Assembly (NCBI GenBank): GCA_002841455.1
Contig: PGZT01000001.1
Coordinates: 79,919-137,921 of the forward strand
Length of the DNA: 58,003 nt
DNA from: Firmicutes bacterium HGW-Firmicutes-21
GTDB lineage: Bacteria > Bacillota > Clostridia > Oscillospirales > CAG-382
Reading direction: 5' to 3'
The position numbers and the translations under genes are program-made. Position 1 is the first letter of the stretch; the number at the start of each line of letters is the position of its first letter. Under the pieces are notes generated by a model, which was given only the letters and a program-made list of their open reading frames with translations, was not told the origin of the DNA and did no database searches. This document shows positions 1 to 8,735 of this stretch, in pieces.

Positions 1-22
1 GGAAGCGAGCTTAGTCGCTTCC
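1..22 (-). terminator. Hairpin at window edge, possible terminator
   Basis: An 8-bp perfect inverted repeat (GGAAGCGA / TCGCTTCC) with a 6-base loop lies 25 bases past the stop codon of the leftward LytM-like gene. It is well placed as its terminator, but the T-tract that would confirm this falls outside the window. Confidence 0.5.
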
Positions 23-47
23 CCGTTGTCGTTTTATTATAGTATAA

Positions 48-1667
48 TTACGAAGGTGTGTTTTGCAGATTAATGGGTGAATTAAATACGGCGGGATTTA
101 CAAAAATACCGTTTACGGCAACTGCATAATGAAGGATTGACAGCCCCTCGGTAAAACCGGTTGAGCCGGAAAAAGCTATTATCTCGCCCTGCTGTACAAG
201 GTCTCCGACAGCACAGTCAAAGCTCTTTAGGTTGAAGTACAAGGTCATAACGCCGAACCCGTGGTCAACTATTACGGTGTTCCCCGTTGCTGCGAGAGCC
301 TCCGCAAAAACAACCCTTCCCCGCTGAGAAGCCTTTACCGCCGTTCCCTCGGAGACCTTGTAAACGACTCCGGGAACTCTCTTTACGGTCGCATCGGTTG
401 AAATCAATACCTCTTTGCCGAATTTTGCGTGCAAGGTACCCTTTAGGGGCAAAATAAACGCCTCTCCGAAGGTAAAATAAGCTTCGTCGCCTGCGGAAGC
501 GAAAGCGGCGGAGAACGCGGCGGATGCCTCCGCAAGTACATTTGGGGAGAGCATCTCCTGATAATCCGCATCAGTAACAAACATGGTACTGCGTTCAAAA
601 TCAATCTGCTCTATCGTGAGGGTTTCGTTATAGGTCCTTCCGCCGACCTCAAGGCTTATTGAATACACACCTTGGTTGTTTTTTAGCGAAATAGGCAGCA
701 AAGCAAATGTGGTATCCTCCTGTGTGAAGCAGACTATTCCCGAGGTGTCGAGCTGGGTGTTGATGACTATCTGCTCGTTTTCGTTAAGGTGCTTTATACG
801 GACAAGCGCAATATCGCCGACATTATAAATAGTTTTCTCAAGCGATACAACGGCGCGAATATCATAGAGCAGCGGGAAGGTATATGTCGCTTCTCCGTAA
901 AAATCGGCACCGCCCAGCTCGCTCCATTTAGCGGTTATGGATACCTCGATATGCGTATCGTTGTCAAAGCTCAGAAAAGAAATGTCGCTTATGGCGAGTT
1001 TGTCACCCTGTGCGGTTAAAAAGGTTATACTCAATTCGCTCGGCTCAACCGAAAAAACCAAGGAGCTTCCGCTGTCCGGGTAAATGCTGCCGAGTGCGTT
1101 TATTGCCGGGTCATAAATGCCGGTCAGATTATCCGAGTAATAGTTGCCGTCTATCTTTTTATACAGCCAGGAATATTCCGACGGAAGTATGCGGCTCTCG
1201 CCGCTGTTTGATTTTATCGTAAGAGTAGGCAATAAACGTTCACTATAAATATATTGCAGCTCGGGACGCACCAAAACGGCAACGGCGGAGTCGGAGGTTA
1301 ACAGATAAAAAGAGTCGTTGTTATCAACCAGCATACAGCCTGTAAGGTTAAGCTGCGGATATAGCTTGTATTTAAGTATCTTATCGCCTCTGTCATACTG
1401 TAATATAATCGGCGATTCTCCCGTAATATCTCTGACGGGGGAGGATATACTTTTGGAATCCAACAGCATATCAACAAAAAAAGCTATCTGCTCGCTGTCG
1501 TTGAAGTTGTATTGCTCTCCGCTTGGCAGCGTTAGGCTGACCGAGCTGACGCTGTCGGCGGATATATTGTGAGAGGTATATGATATCGCAAAATAAACAA
1601 TAAAGGCTATTGGAATACAAAGAACTATTCCGAGCAAATGTTGAGAACTTTTTCTTCTTCTTGCCAT
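48..1667 (-). CDS. Membrane-anchored protein with degenerate M23/LytM domain
   Basis: A 539-residue protein with an N-terminal membrane segment (about residues 12-32), a long extracytoplasmic region of unknown fold (about 40-370) and a C-terminal LytM/M23 peptidase-like beta domain (about 405-530). The LytM fold is recognised by runs such as EGTAVKASQRGRVVFAE, GNTVIVDHGFGVMTLYF and LHYAVAVNG. The zinc ligands of active M23 enzymes appear lost: no H-x(3)-D pair precedes the EGTAV segment, the usual YxHL is YFNL, and HLH is reduced to ILH. It is probably a non-catalytic wall-binding or scaffold protein, as known for SpoIIQ-like and some divisome LytM proteins, though it is much longer than SpoIIQ. 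The start was chosen at the ATG 7 bases after GGGAGG; an ATG two codons upstream overlaps the ribosome binding site. Confidence 0.75.
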   Translation of the reverse strand: MARRRKSSQHLLGIVLCIPIAFIVYFAISYTSHNISADSVSSVSLTLPSGEQYNFNDSEQIAFFVDMLLDSKSISSPVRDITGESPIILQYDRGDKILKYKLYPQLNLTGCMLVDNNDSFYLLTSDSAVAVLVRPELQYIYSERLLPTLTIKSNSGESRILPSEYSWLYKKIDGNYYSDNLTGIYDPAINALGSIYPDSGSSLVFSVEPSELSITFLTAQGDKLAISDISFLSFDNDTHIEVSITAKWSELGGADFYGEATYTFPLLYDIRAVVSLEKTIYNVGDIALVRIKHLNENEQIVINTQLDTSGIVCFTQEDTTFALLPISLKNNQGVYSISLEVGGRTYNETLTIEQIDFERSTMFVTDADYQEMLSPNVLAEASAAFSAAFASAGDEAYFTFGEAFILPLKGTLHAKFGKEVLISTDATVKRVPGVVYKVSEGTAVKASQRGRVVFAEALAATGNTVIVDHGFGVMTLYFNLKSFDCAVGDLVQQGEIIAFSGSTGFTEGLSILHYAVAVNGIFVNPAVFNSPINLQNTPS

Positions 1668-1743
1668 AAACATTCCTCCCGTCAACAATATTCACACAGC
1701 TGCGACCATAATATATATGATAAAACACGCATATACAAATAAT

Positions 1744-1772
1744 ATTATATGCGTCTGACAGCATTATGTCAA
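1744..1772 (-). promoter_or_regulatory. Sigma-A type promoter for the LytM-like gene
   Basis: On the minus strand TTGACA (1767-1772) and TATAAT (1744-1749) are separated by exactly 17 bp, a perfect consensus. An 8-bp inverted repeat, ACGCATAT/ATATGCGT (1727-1734 and 1747-1754), overlaps the -10 box and could be an operator. Confidence 0.8.
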
Positions 1773-1877
1773 TAGAATATGTCTTAAAAATGTTATTAAT
1801 TTTTTCCTCCGAATAAAAATAGGTCATAATTGTAAAAATAAGCTAAGAGCGGAATTAAATAAAGCAAGGGAGACCCA

Positions 1878-3293
1878 ATGGACAAGAATACACTTGAGGA
1901 ATTATATAATCACCTGGCGCAGGTTTTTGCTAACTGCGACGACTTTCTGGAGCGAAGAATCAGAATAGAGGGAACGGAGGTATTGTTCTGCTTTTTCAAG
2001 GGTATAACGCAGCGAGATTATATCAGTGAAAAGCTGATAAAGCCGATGCTTGAGAATATTTCCTCACTCGGCGGGTTTGAGGGTAACTTTGACGCTCTGC
2101 TACAGAGCGCAACGATAAAGCATCCGCCCGACAGTAATGTGATATGCGAGGGCTTGCTGCGTGGTGAGGTGCTTGTTGCGGTTGAAAAAGCAGCCGAAAA
2201 CAAACTGCATATTGTTCTTGCAAACGCACAGTTTACCGTCGGCAGGAGCATTGCCGAGCCGACAAGCGATATTACCGTTAAAGGTCCTAAGGCTGGTTTC
2301 GTGGAGGATGCGGAGACAAACCTGACCGAGATTCGCCGATATATAAGAAACAGCGCTCTTAAATTTGTGCCGATTAATGTTGGTGCGATTACGGGAACGA
2401 GAACAACTATTGCTTATGTCGAAGGAAGAGCGGACATAAAGGTTGTCGATGATATAAAATCACGCATCGAAAACGCATATGCCACAGGAATAGTGGATTC
2501 CGGAAACATTGAAATGCTTATTGACACCCGCAAATTCCCTGTTTTCCCGATTATGGGGAGCAGCGAAAAGGTGGATAAGGTCGCTTCAAAGCTGCTTTCG
2601 GGACGGGTCGCCATAATAGTGGACGGCAGTCCTTTTGTGCTTACCGCACCCTATGTTTTTGCCGAGAGCATACAGTCCGCCGAGGATTATTTGAGGTCGC
2701 CGTATTATGCTACATTTATCCGCTTTCTGCGTTTTTTTGCTCTTGTTTTTGCACTCTATCTTCCTGCTCTTTTGGTTACGATTCTTACCTCGCACAATCA
2801 ACTTCTCCCCGAAACAATGCTAAAAACTGTTGAGGAAATGCGTGCCGATATGCCCTTTTCGGTTTTTTGGGAGGTATTGATTATACTGATTATTTTTGAA
2901 ATGCTCAGAGAGGTTGGCGTGCGTATGCCCCGAACGGTCGGAGACGCTATAGGTATTGTCGGCGCATTAATTTTAGGAAACGCCACTATCGAGGCAGGGT
3001 TTGCGTCTCCCCTTGTCATTATCGTGGTCGCTCTGGCAGCAGTAAGCTCCTTTATCGTACCGGTATATATGTTTTCGACCGTGCTTCTTCGTGTTATCTT
3101 CCTGTTTTTAGGATACAAGTTAGGGTTTTACGGAATCACCTTCGGTACTCTGGCATTATTGTTTTTACTTTGCAGAACAGACAGCTTCGGCTCCTCTTAT
3201 TTAACACCGCTCGCTCCGTTTGACAAGCAGGGTATGCAGGACTTTTTTGTCGCCATACCCCGCAAAACCCTGGGAAGAAAGGAACAATTGTAA
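1878..3293 (+). CDS. GerA-family spore germination protein (GerAA-like)
   Basis: A 471-residue protein of the GerA family, the A subunit of nutrient-germinant receptors in the inner membrane of endospores. The N-terminal soluble half (about 1-260) carries family landmarks such as FCFFKGITQRDYISEKLI and the VAIIVDGSPFVLTAPYVF run before the membrane part. The C-terminal half has several membrane segments (about 270-460), with the characteristic EMLREVGVRMPRTVGDAIGI segment. Length matches the usual 450-520 residues. The ribosome binding site AAGGGAG sits 6 bases before the ATG. The next gene starts one base after the stop, so the two are co-transcribed. No obvious sigma-G -35/-10 pair was recognised upstream. 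Confidence 0.93.
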   Translation: MDKNTLEELYNHLAQVFANCDDFLERRIRIEGTEVLFCFFKGITQRDYISEKLIKPMLENISSLGGFEGNFDALLQSATIKHPPDSNVICEGLLRGEVLVAVEKAAENKLHIVLANAQFTVGRSIAEPTSDITVKGPKAGFVEDAETNLTEIRRYIRNSALKFVPINVGAITGTRTTIAYVEGRADIKVVDDIKSRIENAYATGIVDSGNIEMLIDTRKFPVFPIMGSSEKVDKVASKLLSGRVAIIVDGSPFVLTAPYVFAESIQSAEDYLRSPYYATFIRFLRFFALVFALYLPALLVTILTSHNQLLPETMLKTVEEMRADMPFSVFWEVLIILIIFEMLREVGVRMPRTVGDAIGIVGALILGNATIEAGFASPLVIIVVALAAVSSFIVPVYMFSTVLLRVIFLFLGYKLGFYGITFGTLALLFLLCRTDSFGSSYLTPLAPFDKQGMQDFFVAIPRKTLGRKEQL

Positions 3294-3294
3294 T

Positions 3295-3990
3295 ATGTAT
3301 TTCCTGTTTACAACCGTTCTTACGGCATCTTTTCTCGTTTGCGCCGAGTTTACTGCGGTTACCTTTGCGCCCGCCGTCGTTTTGACCGCTCTGTACCTGT
3401 ATCTTTTTTCGGTCTATTTTAAGCGTTTCCGCAGAACGGCGATTTTTATACCGCTGGTATTGCTATCCGTATCAATACACATTTCATTTTTCCTTATCGA
3501 GCTTCAAAAGGATTATATTAAGGATGTAAGCATATGGATACTTGCGTCGCTTGTAATAACCGTCAGCGGAATTATGGCATACGGAACTAAGAGCATAAGT
3601 GGTATCACCGCAATTACAAATATGGCGGTTCCCATATTTATCACACTGCTGATACTTGCGGTGATAAATATCCTTTCGGGAGAAATAACAAACAATGCGG
3701 TAATCGGAAATAACATTTATCAGTATTTTATAACCGTTATATCTCCGCCCTCAACCGCTCTCGCACTGCTGTATATGCACAAGTGCAGCTTTAAAAAAAT
3801 GTTCCCCGCTTTTGTAAGCTCGATTGTGTTTGCCGTGTGCTTCTTTTTGTTCGATTCGCCCTTCTTCAGAGCAATTGCGCTTAACTTTATCGCACCCCTT
3901 ATTATAGCCGTGGAGCTGCTCGTGATAAAGGAAACCGTTCTGCCGAGTCAGGAGAGTATAAATAAGAATCAGGCGGTAAATATGCAATAA
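3295..3990 (+). CDS. Short GerAB-like membrane protein
   Basis: A 231-residue, almost entirely hydrophobic protein with about seven to eight predicted membrane segments, directly behind the GerA gene. Position and the segment KSISGITAITNMAVPIFITLL, followed by another membrane helix, resemble the middle of GerAB (APC-superfamily germinant permease subunits, usually about 360 residues with ten helices). If so, this is a shortened or highly diverged B subunit. The start was set at the ATG at 3295, with a GGAA-rich ribosome binding site about 10 bases upstream; an upstream in-frame start would overlap the GerA gene and add a non-hydrophobic leader. The homology is inferred from layout and weak motif similarity. 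No GerAC lipoprotein follows. Confidence 0.6.
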   Translation: MYFLFTTVLTASFLVCAEFTAVTFAPAVVLTALYLYLFSVYFKRFRRTAIFIPLVLLSVSIHISFFLIELQKDYIKDVSIWILASLVITVSGIMAYGTKSISGITAITNMAVPIFITLLILAVINILSGEITNNAVIGNNIYQYFITVISPPSTALALLYMHKCSFKKMFPAFVSSIVFAVCFFLFDSPFFRAIALNFIAPLIIAVELLVIKETVLPSQESINKNQAVNMQ

Positions 3991-4067
3991 ATCCTTTAAT
4001 TTGACTAACCAAAGACGCAGTCATAAATTTGTCCGAGAGCGAATAAATTTTGTACGGGTGAGATTAT

Positions 4068-4730
4068 ATGTTTTTTACAAAAAACGAGACAACCGCGCTA
4101 CAGGATGAGGTAATAAAAAAGACACTTACCGACAAGGACGGCAAAACACTGCTGTATATTAATATTACCTATCCTTCGTTCACGCTAAAGGACAAAAACA
4201 AGCTCAAGCAGAACGCACAGCCGTTTTACGAGAGGAGCGCAAAAAAATTTCTGCACTTTGCAGAGGGCGATTTGCTTGACAGAGCAAAAAAGCTGTCGGA
4301 GAGGGATGCCTTCCGTCCGCTCGGAGCGGTAATGAAGTATACAAACGCATTTGAGGATAAGCATATGCTGTCCCTTTATACCGAGATAAGCGTTTTTGAC
4401 GGAGTAAACGCTCAGAACCAGCTTCGCTCCGCACAGGTGTGGAGCAAGGATAAGGGCTATATATATTCGTTCGGGGATATTTTTTGTACAGGAACAAAGG
4501 AGTATTTGATCGAAAGGTTCTCTACCGAGGGGAACTCCGGCAACCTGTCGGCGGAGGAGTATAAGAAATGCCTAAAGCACTTTTTTAATGAGAGCAACTT
4601 CTATCTGACACAAAAAGCTGCGGCGTTCTTTTATCCCGCAGAACGGTTGGGAGGCAGACAGGGTCTGCGGGTGTTCTATGTTGATTTCGGTACATTAATC
4701 GAAAAAAAACTCCTAAAAGTTTCCGTATAA
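4068..4730 (+). CDS. DUF3298-like protein
   Basis: A 220-residue protein without a signal peptide or membrane segment. The C-terminal half (about 110-215) resembles DUF3298, seen for example in the C-terminus of anti-sigma factor RsiV: a Y-x-F-G-D-I-F motif followed by a helical stretch, a second FYLTQKAAAFFYP motif and a terminal beta strand. Function is unknown. It lies 77 bases after the germination genes on the same strand and has its own GGGTGAG ribosome binding site 6 bases before the ATG, so it may belong to that operon. There is no clear terminator between it and the next gene, which has its own promoter. Confidence 0.6.
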   Translation: MFFTKNETTALQDEVIKKTLTDKDGKTLLYINITYPSFTLKDKNKLKQNAQPFYERSAKKFLHFAEGDLLDRAKKLSERDAFRPLGAVMKYTNAFEDKHMLSLYTEISVFDGVNAQNQLRSAQVWSKDKGYIYSFGDIFCTGTKEYLIERFSTEGNSGNLSAEEYKKCLKHFFNESNFYLTQKAAAFFYPAERLGGRQGLRVFYVDFGTLIEKKLLKVSV

Positions 4731-4733
4731 CCC

Positions 4734-4761
4734 TTTACATTTCAATTCTCTATGTTATAAT
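4734..4761 (+). promoter_or_regulatory. Promoter of the Gfo/Idh/MocA gene
   Basis: TTTACA (4734-4739), a 16-bp spacer and TATAAT (4756-4761), with a TG extended -10 at 4753-4754. It begins 4 bases after the preceding stop codon. Confidence 0.75.
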
Positions 4762-4795
4762 GTGCCTAAAGCAAGGGAAAGGATGTATATAGTAC

Positions 4796-5860
4796 ATGAA
4801 ACAATTAAGAGTGGTAATAATGGGACAGGGCAGAAGCGGAAGGGATATCCACGGACTGCATCTGAAGAAGGATACCGAGCGATTTAAGGTGGTAGGCGTT
4901 GTTGAACCCCTAAAAAAACGCAGGGACAGAGCTGCGGAGGAGTTTGGCTGTGAGGTTTTCTCGGATTATAAGAAGCTCTACGGAAGAACGGATATAGACC
5001 TGATAATCAACGCAACACCGAGCAATCTTCACTTCAATACTACCAAGAACCTTTTAAGGCAGGGCTTTAATGTATTATGCGAGAAGCCGTGTGTTCCAAC
5101 GGTTAAAAAATTCGATATTTTAACGGAAACGGCAAAGGAAAACAACCGTCATCTTTTGGTGTTCCAGCAATCTCGTTTCGCAAATTATTTTTTAAAGGTC
5201 AAGGAGGTTATCGCATCCGGAGTTTTGGGCAGAATCGTGCATATCGGTATTCAGTTCAACGGATTTGCCCGTCGCTGGGATTGGCAGTGCTGTCTTGAGC
5301 TAAACGGCGGAAACCTTGCCAATACAGGCCCTCATCCGCTGGATCAGGCGCTAAACCTGCTCGATTATTATGATGGAAACCCAAATGTATTTTGCAAAAT
5401 GGACAGAGCGAACACCTTCGGCGACGCCGAGGATTATGTAAAGCTCATACTTACCGCTCCGGACAGACCGCTTATTGACCTCGATATTTCCTCCTGTGAC
5501 GCATATCCCTCATATGTGTATAAGGTGGAGGGAACAAACGGTTCGCTTAAGGGAACCATGTCGCACATCGACTGGAAATATTTCAAGAGCGAGGAGGCGC
5601 CCGCACAGGTTCTTGTCAAGGAGACACTGACCTCCGGGGAAGAAAAATTACCCGCTTATTGCACGGAGAAGCTAAACTGGTACGAGGAATCGTGGGACGG
5701 CGACCCGCAGGCGCCCTTTATAGCAGCCGTTCAGGTTTATTACGACCAGATTTACACGCTTTTCACAGAGGGTAAGGAGCACGAAATTAAATTGAATCAG
5801 GTTCGCCAACAGATTGAGATAATAAACAAAGCACATAAGCAGAACCCACAGATTTCATAA
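4796..5860 (+). CDS. Gfo/Idh/MocA-family NAD(P)-dependent oxidoreductase
   Basis: A 354-residue cytosolic dehydrogenase. The N-terminal Rossmann fold begins with VVIMGQGRSGRDIHG and contains the family signature CEKPCV (about residues 98-103), whose lysine is the usual catalytic residue. The C-terminal half has the mixed beta-sheet substrate domain, with GGNLANTGPHPLDQALNLL containing the His-Pro of the family. The family oxidises or reduces sugars, inositols and related polyols; the substrate cannot be read from the sequence. It is a single-gene unit with its own promoter upstream and a terminator directly downstream. The AAAGGA ribosome binding site is rather distant (12 bases) from the ATG. 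Confidence 0.88.
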   Translation: MKQLRVVIMGQGRSGRDIHGLHLKKDTERFKVVGVVEPLKKRRDRAAEEFGCEVFSDYKKLYGRTDIDLIINATPSNLHFNTTKNLLRQGFNVLCEKPCVPTVKKFDILTETAKENNRHLLVFQQSRFANYFLKVKEVIASGVLGRIVHIGIQFNGFARRWDWQCCLELNGGNLANTGPHPLDQALNLLDYYDGNPNVFCKMDRANTFGDAEDYVKLILTAPDRPLIDLDISSCDAYPSYVYKVEGTNGSLKGTMSHIDWKYFKSEEAPAQVLVKETLTSGEEKLPAYCTEKLNWYEESWDGDPQAPFIAAVQVYYDQIYTLFTEGKEHEIKLNQVRQQIEIINKAHKQNPQIS

Positions 5861-5870
5861 AAACAGAAAA

Positions 5871-5895
5871 ACGGAGCCGCAACGCTCCGTTTTTT
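5871..5895 (+). terminator. Bidirectional intrinsic terminator
   Basis: Stem ACGGAGC / GCTCCGT (5871-5877 and 5884-5890) with a 6-base loop and a run of T after it. An A-rich flank on the left side lets it also serve the leftward gene ending at 5906. Confidence 0.85.
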
Positions 5896-5905
5896 ATGCC
5901 TGTTT

Positions 5906-6334
5906 TTATTGGGAAAGCTCCTCCTTAAGAGAGAAGGTAACCGATAGGCGATGGGTGCCTGCGTCATACGCAACCGTTACGAAAAGGCTCTCGGTCTGCG
6001 CTGACTTTGGATAAGAGTCCCCGATTAGGTTAAGCTCAGACGAGGATAAGAGCGAAACATAGCTGTCGGCGGCGGCGGATTCAACATTTTGTATAAAAAC
6101 CGCCGTGCTTGTGTCGGTTACCAAAACCGCATAAACCTCACCGTTAAACTCTGGATAGCCTTTGGTATGCTCGTTATGCGGCCACTTGTCCTGAGCGGTT
6201 TTGTAATAACCGTCGGAGTCCTTTTTTTCGGTGTTGTCAATCGAGTTAATTAAAAGAATCGCAACCGATACCATAATGACGAAAACTGCGGCAATTAAAA
6301 TTATTCGAGTTCTTTTATTTATTACATATTGCAT
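5906..6334 (-). CDS. Small membrane-anchored extracytoplasmic protein
   Basis: A 142-residue protein not assigned to a known family. One N-terminal membrane helix (about residues 9-29) is followed by an extracytoplasmic domain of about 110 residues with a beta-rich pattern (VYAVLVTDTSTAVFIQNV, LFVTVAYDAGTHRLSVTFS). It starts 12 bases after the stop codon of the large InlB-repeat surface protein, with the stop itself forming part of the ribosome binding site (TAAGG), so the two are translated from one mRNA. A partner role at the cell surface is an inference from this coupling. Confidence 0.65.
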   Translation of the reverse strand: MQYVINKRTRIILIAAVFVIMVSVAILLINSIDNTEKKDSDGYYKTAQDKWPHNEHTKGYPEFNGEVYAVLVTDTSTAVFIQNVESAAADSYVSLLSSSELNLIGDSYPKSAQTESLFVTVAYDAGTHRLSVTFSLKEELSQ

Positions 6335-6346
6335 AATACATATGCC

Positions 6347-8572
6347 TTAATATTTTTCCTGACGCCATTTAATAATAAACAAAACCGCAGCGCCCGCAAC
6401 GGCAAGGAATATTATTATAAGCGACACTATAAGCCCGGAATTGGTCTCAATCGGCGGCGAGGGAGGTATATAATCCGCAAGGCGTACAAAGTTCACATGA
6501 ATCGTATGGTCTTTTGCGACAGTATTAAAGGGATAATCATAATTAGTCTCTCCGGAGGCACCTGTATGCTCAACGCCGTTTATTAACAGTGAATTTATAA
6601 CATAGCCCTCGTTTGCTGTTATGTTAAAAACAACACTTCCGCCGGTGTTTACCCGTTTATTGCCTGACGGATTGATGGTTCCGCCTGCCGAGGCAGAGGC
6701 TACAATTGTATAATAAGGGTCTAAAACATTACATAAAACAATATCCGTGCTGTTGTAAAAATAGATTGAAACCCAGCCGTCGTCGTTAATTGCCCGGACA
6801 TCATAGGCCTCGTTTCCGGCGGAATTAAGCGGATTGGTAAGCTTTTTTGTTTCTCCGTTATAAATCAGTTGCTGAACCTCCTGGTTTTCAAAATCAACAC
6901 CGATATTTAATGATAGAATGGTGCCTTTGGGAAAAGTAAAGCTGTTACCGTAGGAAATAAGCACGAAATGCAAATCCTCTACTCTGCTGTTGAGATATTG
7001 CTTGATTTCGTTGTAACGCGCGCCTCCGTCAAACATTATTGCAAGGTCTGCGTAATCTGATTCGATAGAAACATCCGCTCCCTTCGGAAGCGTCCATTTA
7101 TAGTTTGCCGCCGCAAATATGACTATCTTGTTTTTACAGTCGTCTGTTATTTTTTGAAAAACCTCGGCAGAAACCTTTGTATTCTTAGATATATCAATGG
7201 TTATTGTTGTGGGCGAGCTCCAGTTTATATCGTCAACCGAAATCGGGTCGTCGTCGTTATTTTGCTGGGTTGGCTTGAAGGTGGCGATAATATTTTGATT
7301 TGCTCCGACATTTGTAAATTTATACTGACTGTTGGTAAGCGGAACTATCGCTCCGTCAACCTTGACGGAATCTATCTCATAACCGTTGTCCGGAATAATC
7401 GTAAAGGTAATGTCCTTGCCCTCCTCAACAACATTCGTACCGGAAGGTGTAATTGTTCCGTTTGCACCTGCGCTTGAGGTTATTGTATATTGCTTTATAT
7501 TTGTAGCTGCGACAAAGGCTGCCGCAACCTTTTTGTTCTCGCTTATGGCGGAAATGGTGTAGGTGTTTTCGCCATCAAGCGAAACCGTTGCGTTTTCAAC
7601 CTTGAGCGAGGAAACGGTATACCCGAGATTCGGGGAGACCTTTATTATGACATCGCTTCCCTCGGGGACCTTTACCGCGACAGAACTGTTGTATTTTATC
7701 CCGTTTATAGTAACACTGCCGTTAGAGCCTATTGTAACCGTAAGGGTAACGGATTTTACAAAAACAGCGACAACATCTGTGTCCACATCCATTTTTACGG
7801 TATATTTGTTGGAGGAGGATACGGTTTTTGCCACTCCGTTGACGGTAAAGGAGGATAGTATATAGCCTGTTGCGGGGGTGATTGTCAATTCCCTTTCGGT
7901 ACCGGGCGCAAAGCTGCCGCCGTTCGGGGTAACGGTTCCGCTTCCGGTTATTGAAACGGTGAGTATTTTTGGCTCTACAACGACATTCTCCTCAACAGTT
8001 ACAACTATGTTATTGGTCTGAACTACGGTAAACGAATAATTGTTGCCGGAGGTAACCTCTGTTCCGTTAAAAACAATCCTTTTGACCGAATGATTTGCGA
8101 TAGGCGTTATTTTTAAAACCACGGTAGAGCCGACATCCGCCATATTGTTATTATCGGCGCCCTCCAAAACATATGTAAAAAGCTCGCTGTCGTTAACGGT
8201 TATCTCTTTTCTTTCGGGCGTAACGGCTTTGGTTGTAATGACTACATTGGTATTATCTACAAAAGGTTGTGAGTAGGTTTTTTTGCCGCTTACATTTTGC
8301 AGAATGCTGTTTGCGGTAATCGTATTTAGCTCGTAGCCGGAAGAGGTAGTTACGGTCATTGTTGCCGTTGTTCCTTTTACAAAGGTATATGTATGTACAC
8401 TACCGTTGGTTGTATGTACTCCTTCGGGATCAAAGGATACCGTCGCTCCTGTCGGAAGAGTATAAGTTATCGCAAAGGTCTCGTCCTCCTCTGCAAAAGC
8501 AGGTATTGACAGCATCGTAAAAAGCATAACAAAAACAAGCAGCAGTGCAAAAATCTTCTTATTCAGGTTCAT
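6347..8572 (-). CDS. Surface protein with InlB-type beta repeats and C-terminal membrane anchor
   Basis: A 741-residue secreted protein. It has a classical signal peptide (residues 1-27, ending PAFAEE), repeated modules of about 70-80 residues of the divergent InlB B-repeat/bacterial repeat type, and a C-terminal membrane helix followed by KWRQEKY. Repeats are recognised by the recurring pattern GTITPSG...G..I.F.I.P..GY.I.S..V.G and AxF; clear copies lie near residues 200-270, 275-350, 360-440 and 625-700. A non-repeat domain occupies about 450-615. There is no LPXTG motif, so anchoring is by the membrane helix. Such proteins mediate surface attachment or scaffolding. The start was chosen at the ATG preceded by GGAGGATAAA; an upstream ATG ten codons earlier has no ribosome binding site. 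Confidence 0.82.
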   Translation of the reverse strand: MNLNKKIFALLLVFVMLFTMLSIPAFAEEDETFAITYTLPTGATVSFDPEGVHTTNGSVHTYTFVKGTTATMTVTTSSGYELNTITANSILQNVSGKKTYSQPFVDNTNVVITTKAVTPERKEITVNDSELFTYVLEGADNNNMADVGSTVVLKITPIANHSVKRIVFNGTEVTSGNNYSFTVVQTNNIVVTVEENVVVEPKILTVSITGSGTVTPNGGSFAPGTERELTITPATGYILSSFTVNGVAKTVSSSNKYTVKMDVDTDVVAVFVKSVTLTVTIGSNGSVTINGIKYNSSVAVKVPEGSDVIIKVSPNLGYTVSSLKVENATVSLDGENTYTISAISENKKVAAAFVAATNIKQYTITSSAGANGTITPSGTNVVEEGKDITFTIIPDNGYEIDSVKVDGAIVPLTNSQYKFTNVGANQNIIATFKPTQQNNDDDPISVDDINWSSPTTITIDISKNTKVSAEVFQKITDDCKNKIVIFAAANYKWTLPKGADVSIESDYADLAIMFDGGARYNEIKQYLNSRVEDLHFVLISYGNSFTFPKGTILSLNIGVDFENQEVQQLIYNGETKKLTNPLNSAGNEAYDVRAINDDGWVSIYFYNSTDIVLCNVLDPYYTIVASASAGGTINPSGNKRVNTGGSVVFNITANEGYVINSLLINGVEHTGASGETNYDYPFNTVAKDHTIHVNFVRLADYIPPSPPIETNSGLIVSLIIIFLAVAGAAVLFIIKWRQEKY

Positions 8573-8614
8573 TTTATCCTCCAAAAATAATATACAAATC
8601 ATACATTAAAGAAA

Positions 8615-8643
8615 TTGACTTAGGGAAAGTTTTCTGATATACT
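8615..8643 (+). promoter_or_regulatory. Promoter for proS
   Basis: TTGACT (8615-8620), a 17-bp spacer and TATACT (8638-8643). It faces head-on the leftward promoter at 8659-8686. Confidence 0.7.
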
Positions 8644-8660
8644 TACCCAATAATAAGTAT
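8639..8660. repeat. Inverted repeat between opposed promoters
   Basis: A perfect 7-bp inverted repeat, ATACTTA and TAAGTAT, separated by 8 bases. It overlaps the -10 box of the rightward promoter and touches that of the leftward one. It is a candidate operator for coordinate control; no binding protein is identifiable. Confidence 0.5.
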
Positions 8661-8686
8661 TATACACATTTATCATAACATTTCAA
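8659..8686 (-). promoter_or_regulatory. Promoter for the InlB-repeat surface protein operon
   Basis: On the minus strand TTGAAA (8681-8686), a 16-bp spacer and TATAAT (8659-8664). The predicted start site is near 8652, about 80 bases before the start codon. Confidence 0.72.
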
Positions 8687-8735
8687 GACCGTGATAAAAA
8701 ATTTTACTAAAATAAAATGGAAGGATGTTATTGTT

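Noticed and set aside
4790-4806. Half-match to the parS-like motif (ACATGAAACA) at the start of the oxidoreductase gene
   Set aside because: Only one half-site; the left half is absent, and the bases are explained by the start codon and first codons.
6347-8572. LPXTG sortase substrate for the InlB-repeat protein
   Set aside because: The C-terminus has a membrane helix and basic tail but no LPXTG-like motif before it.
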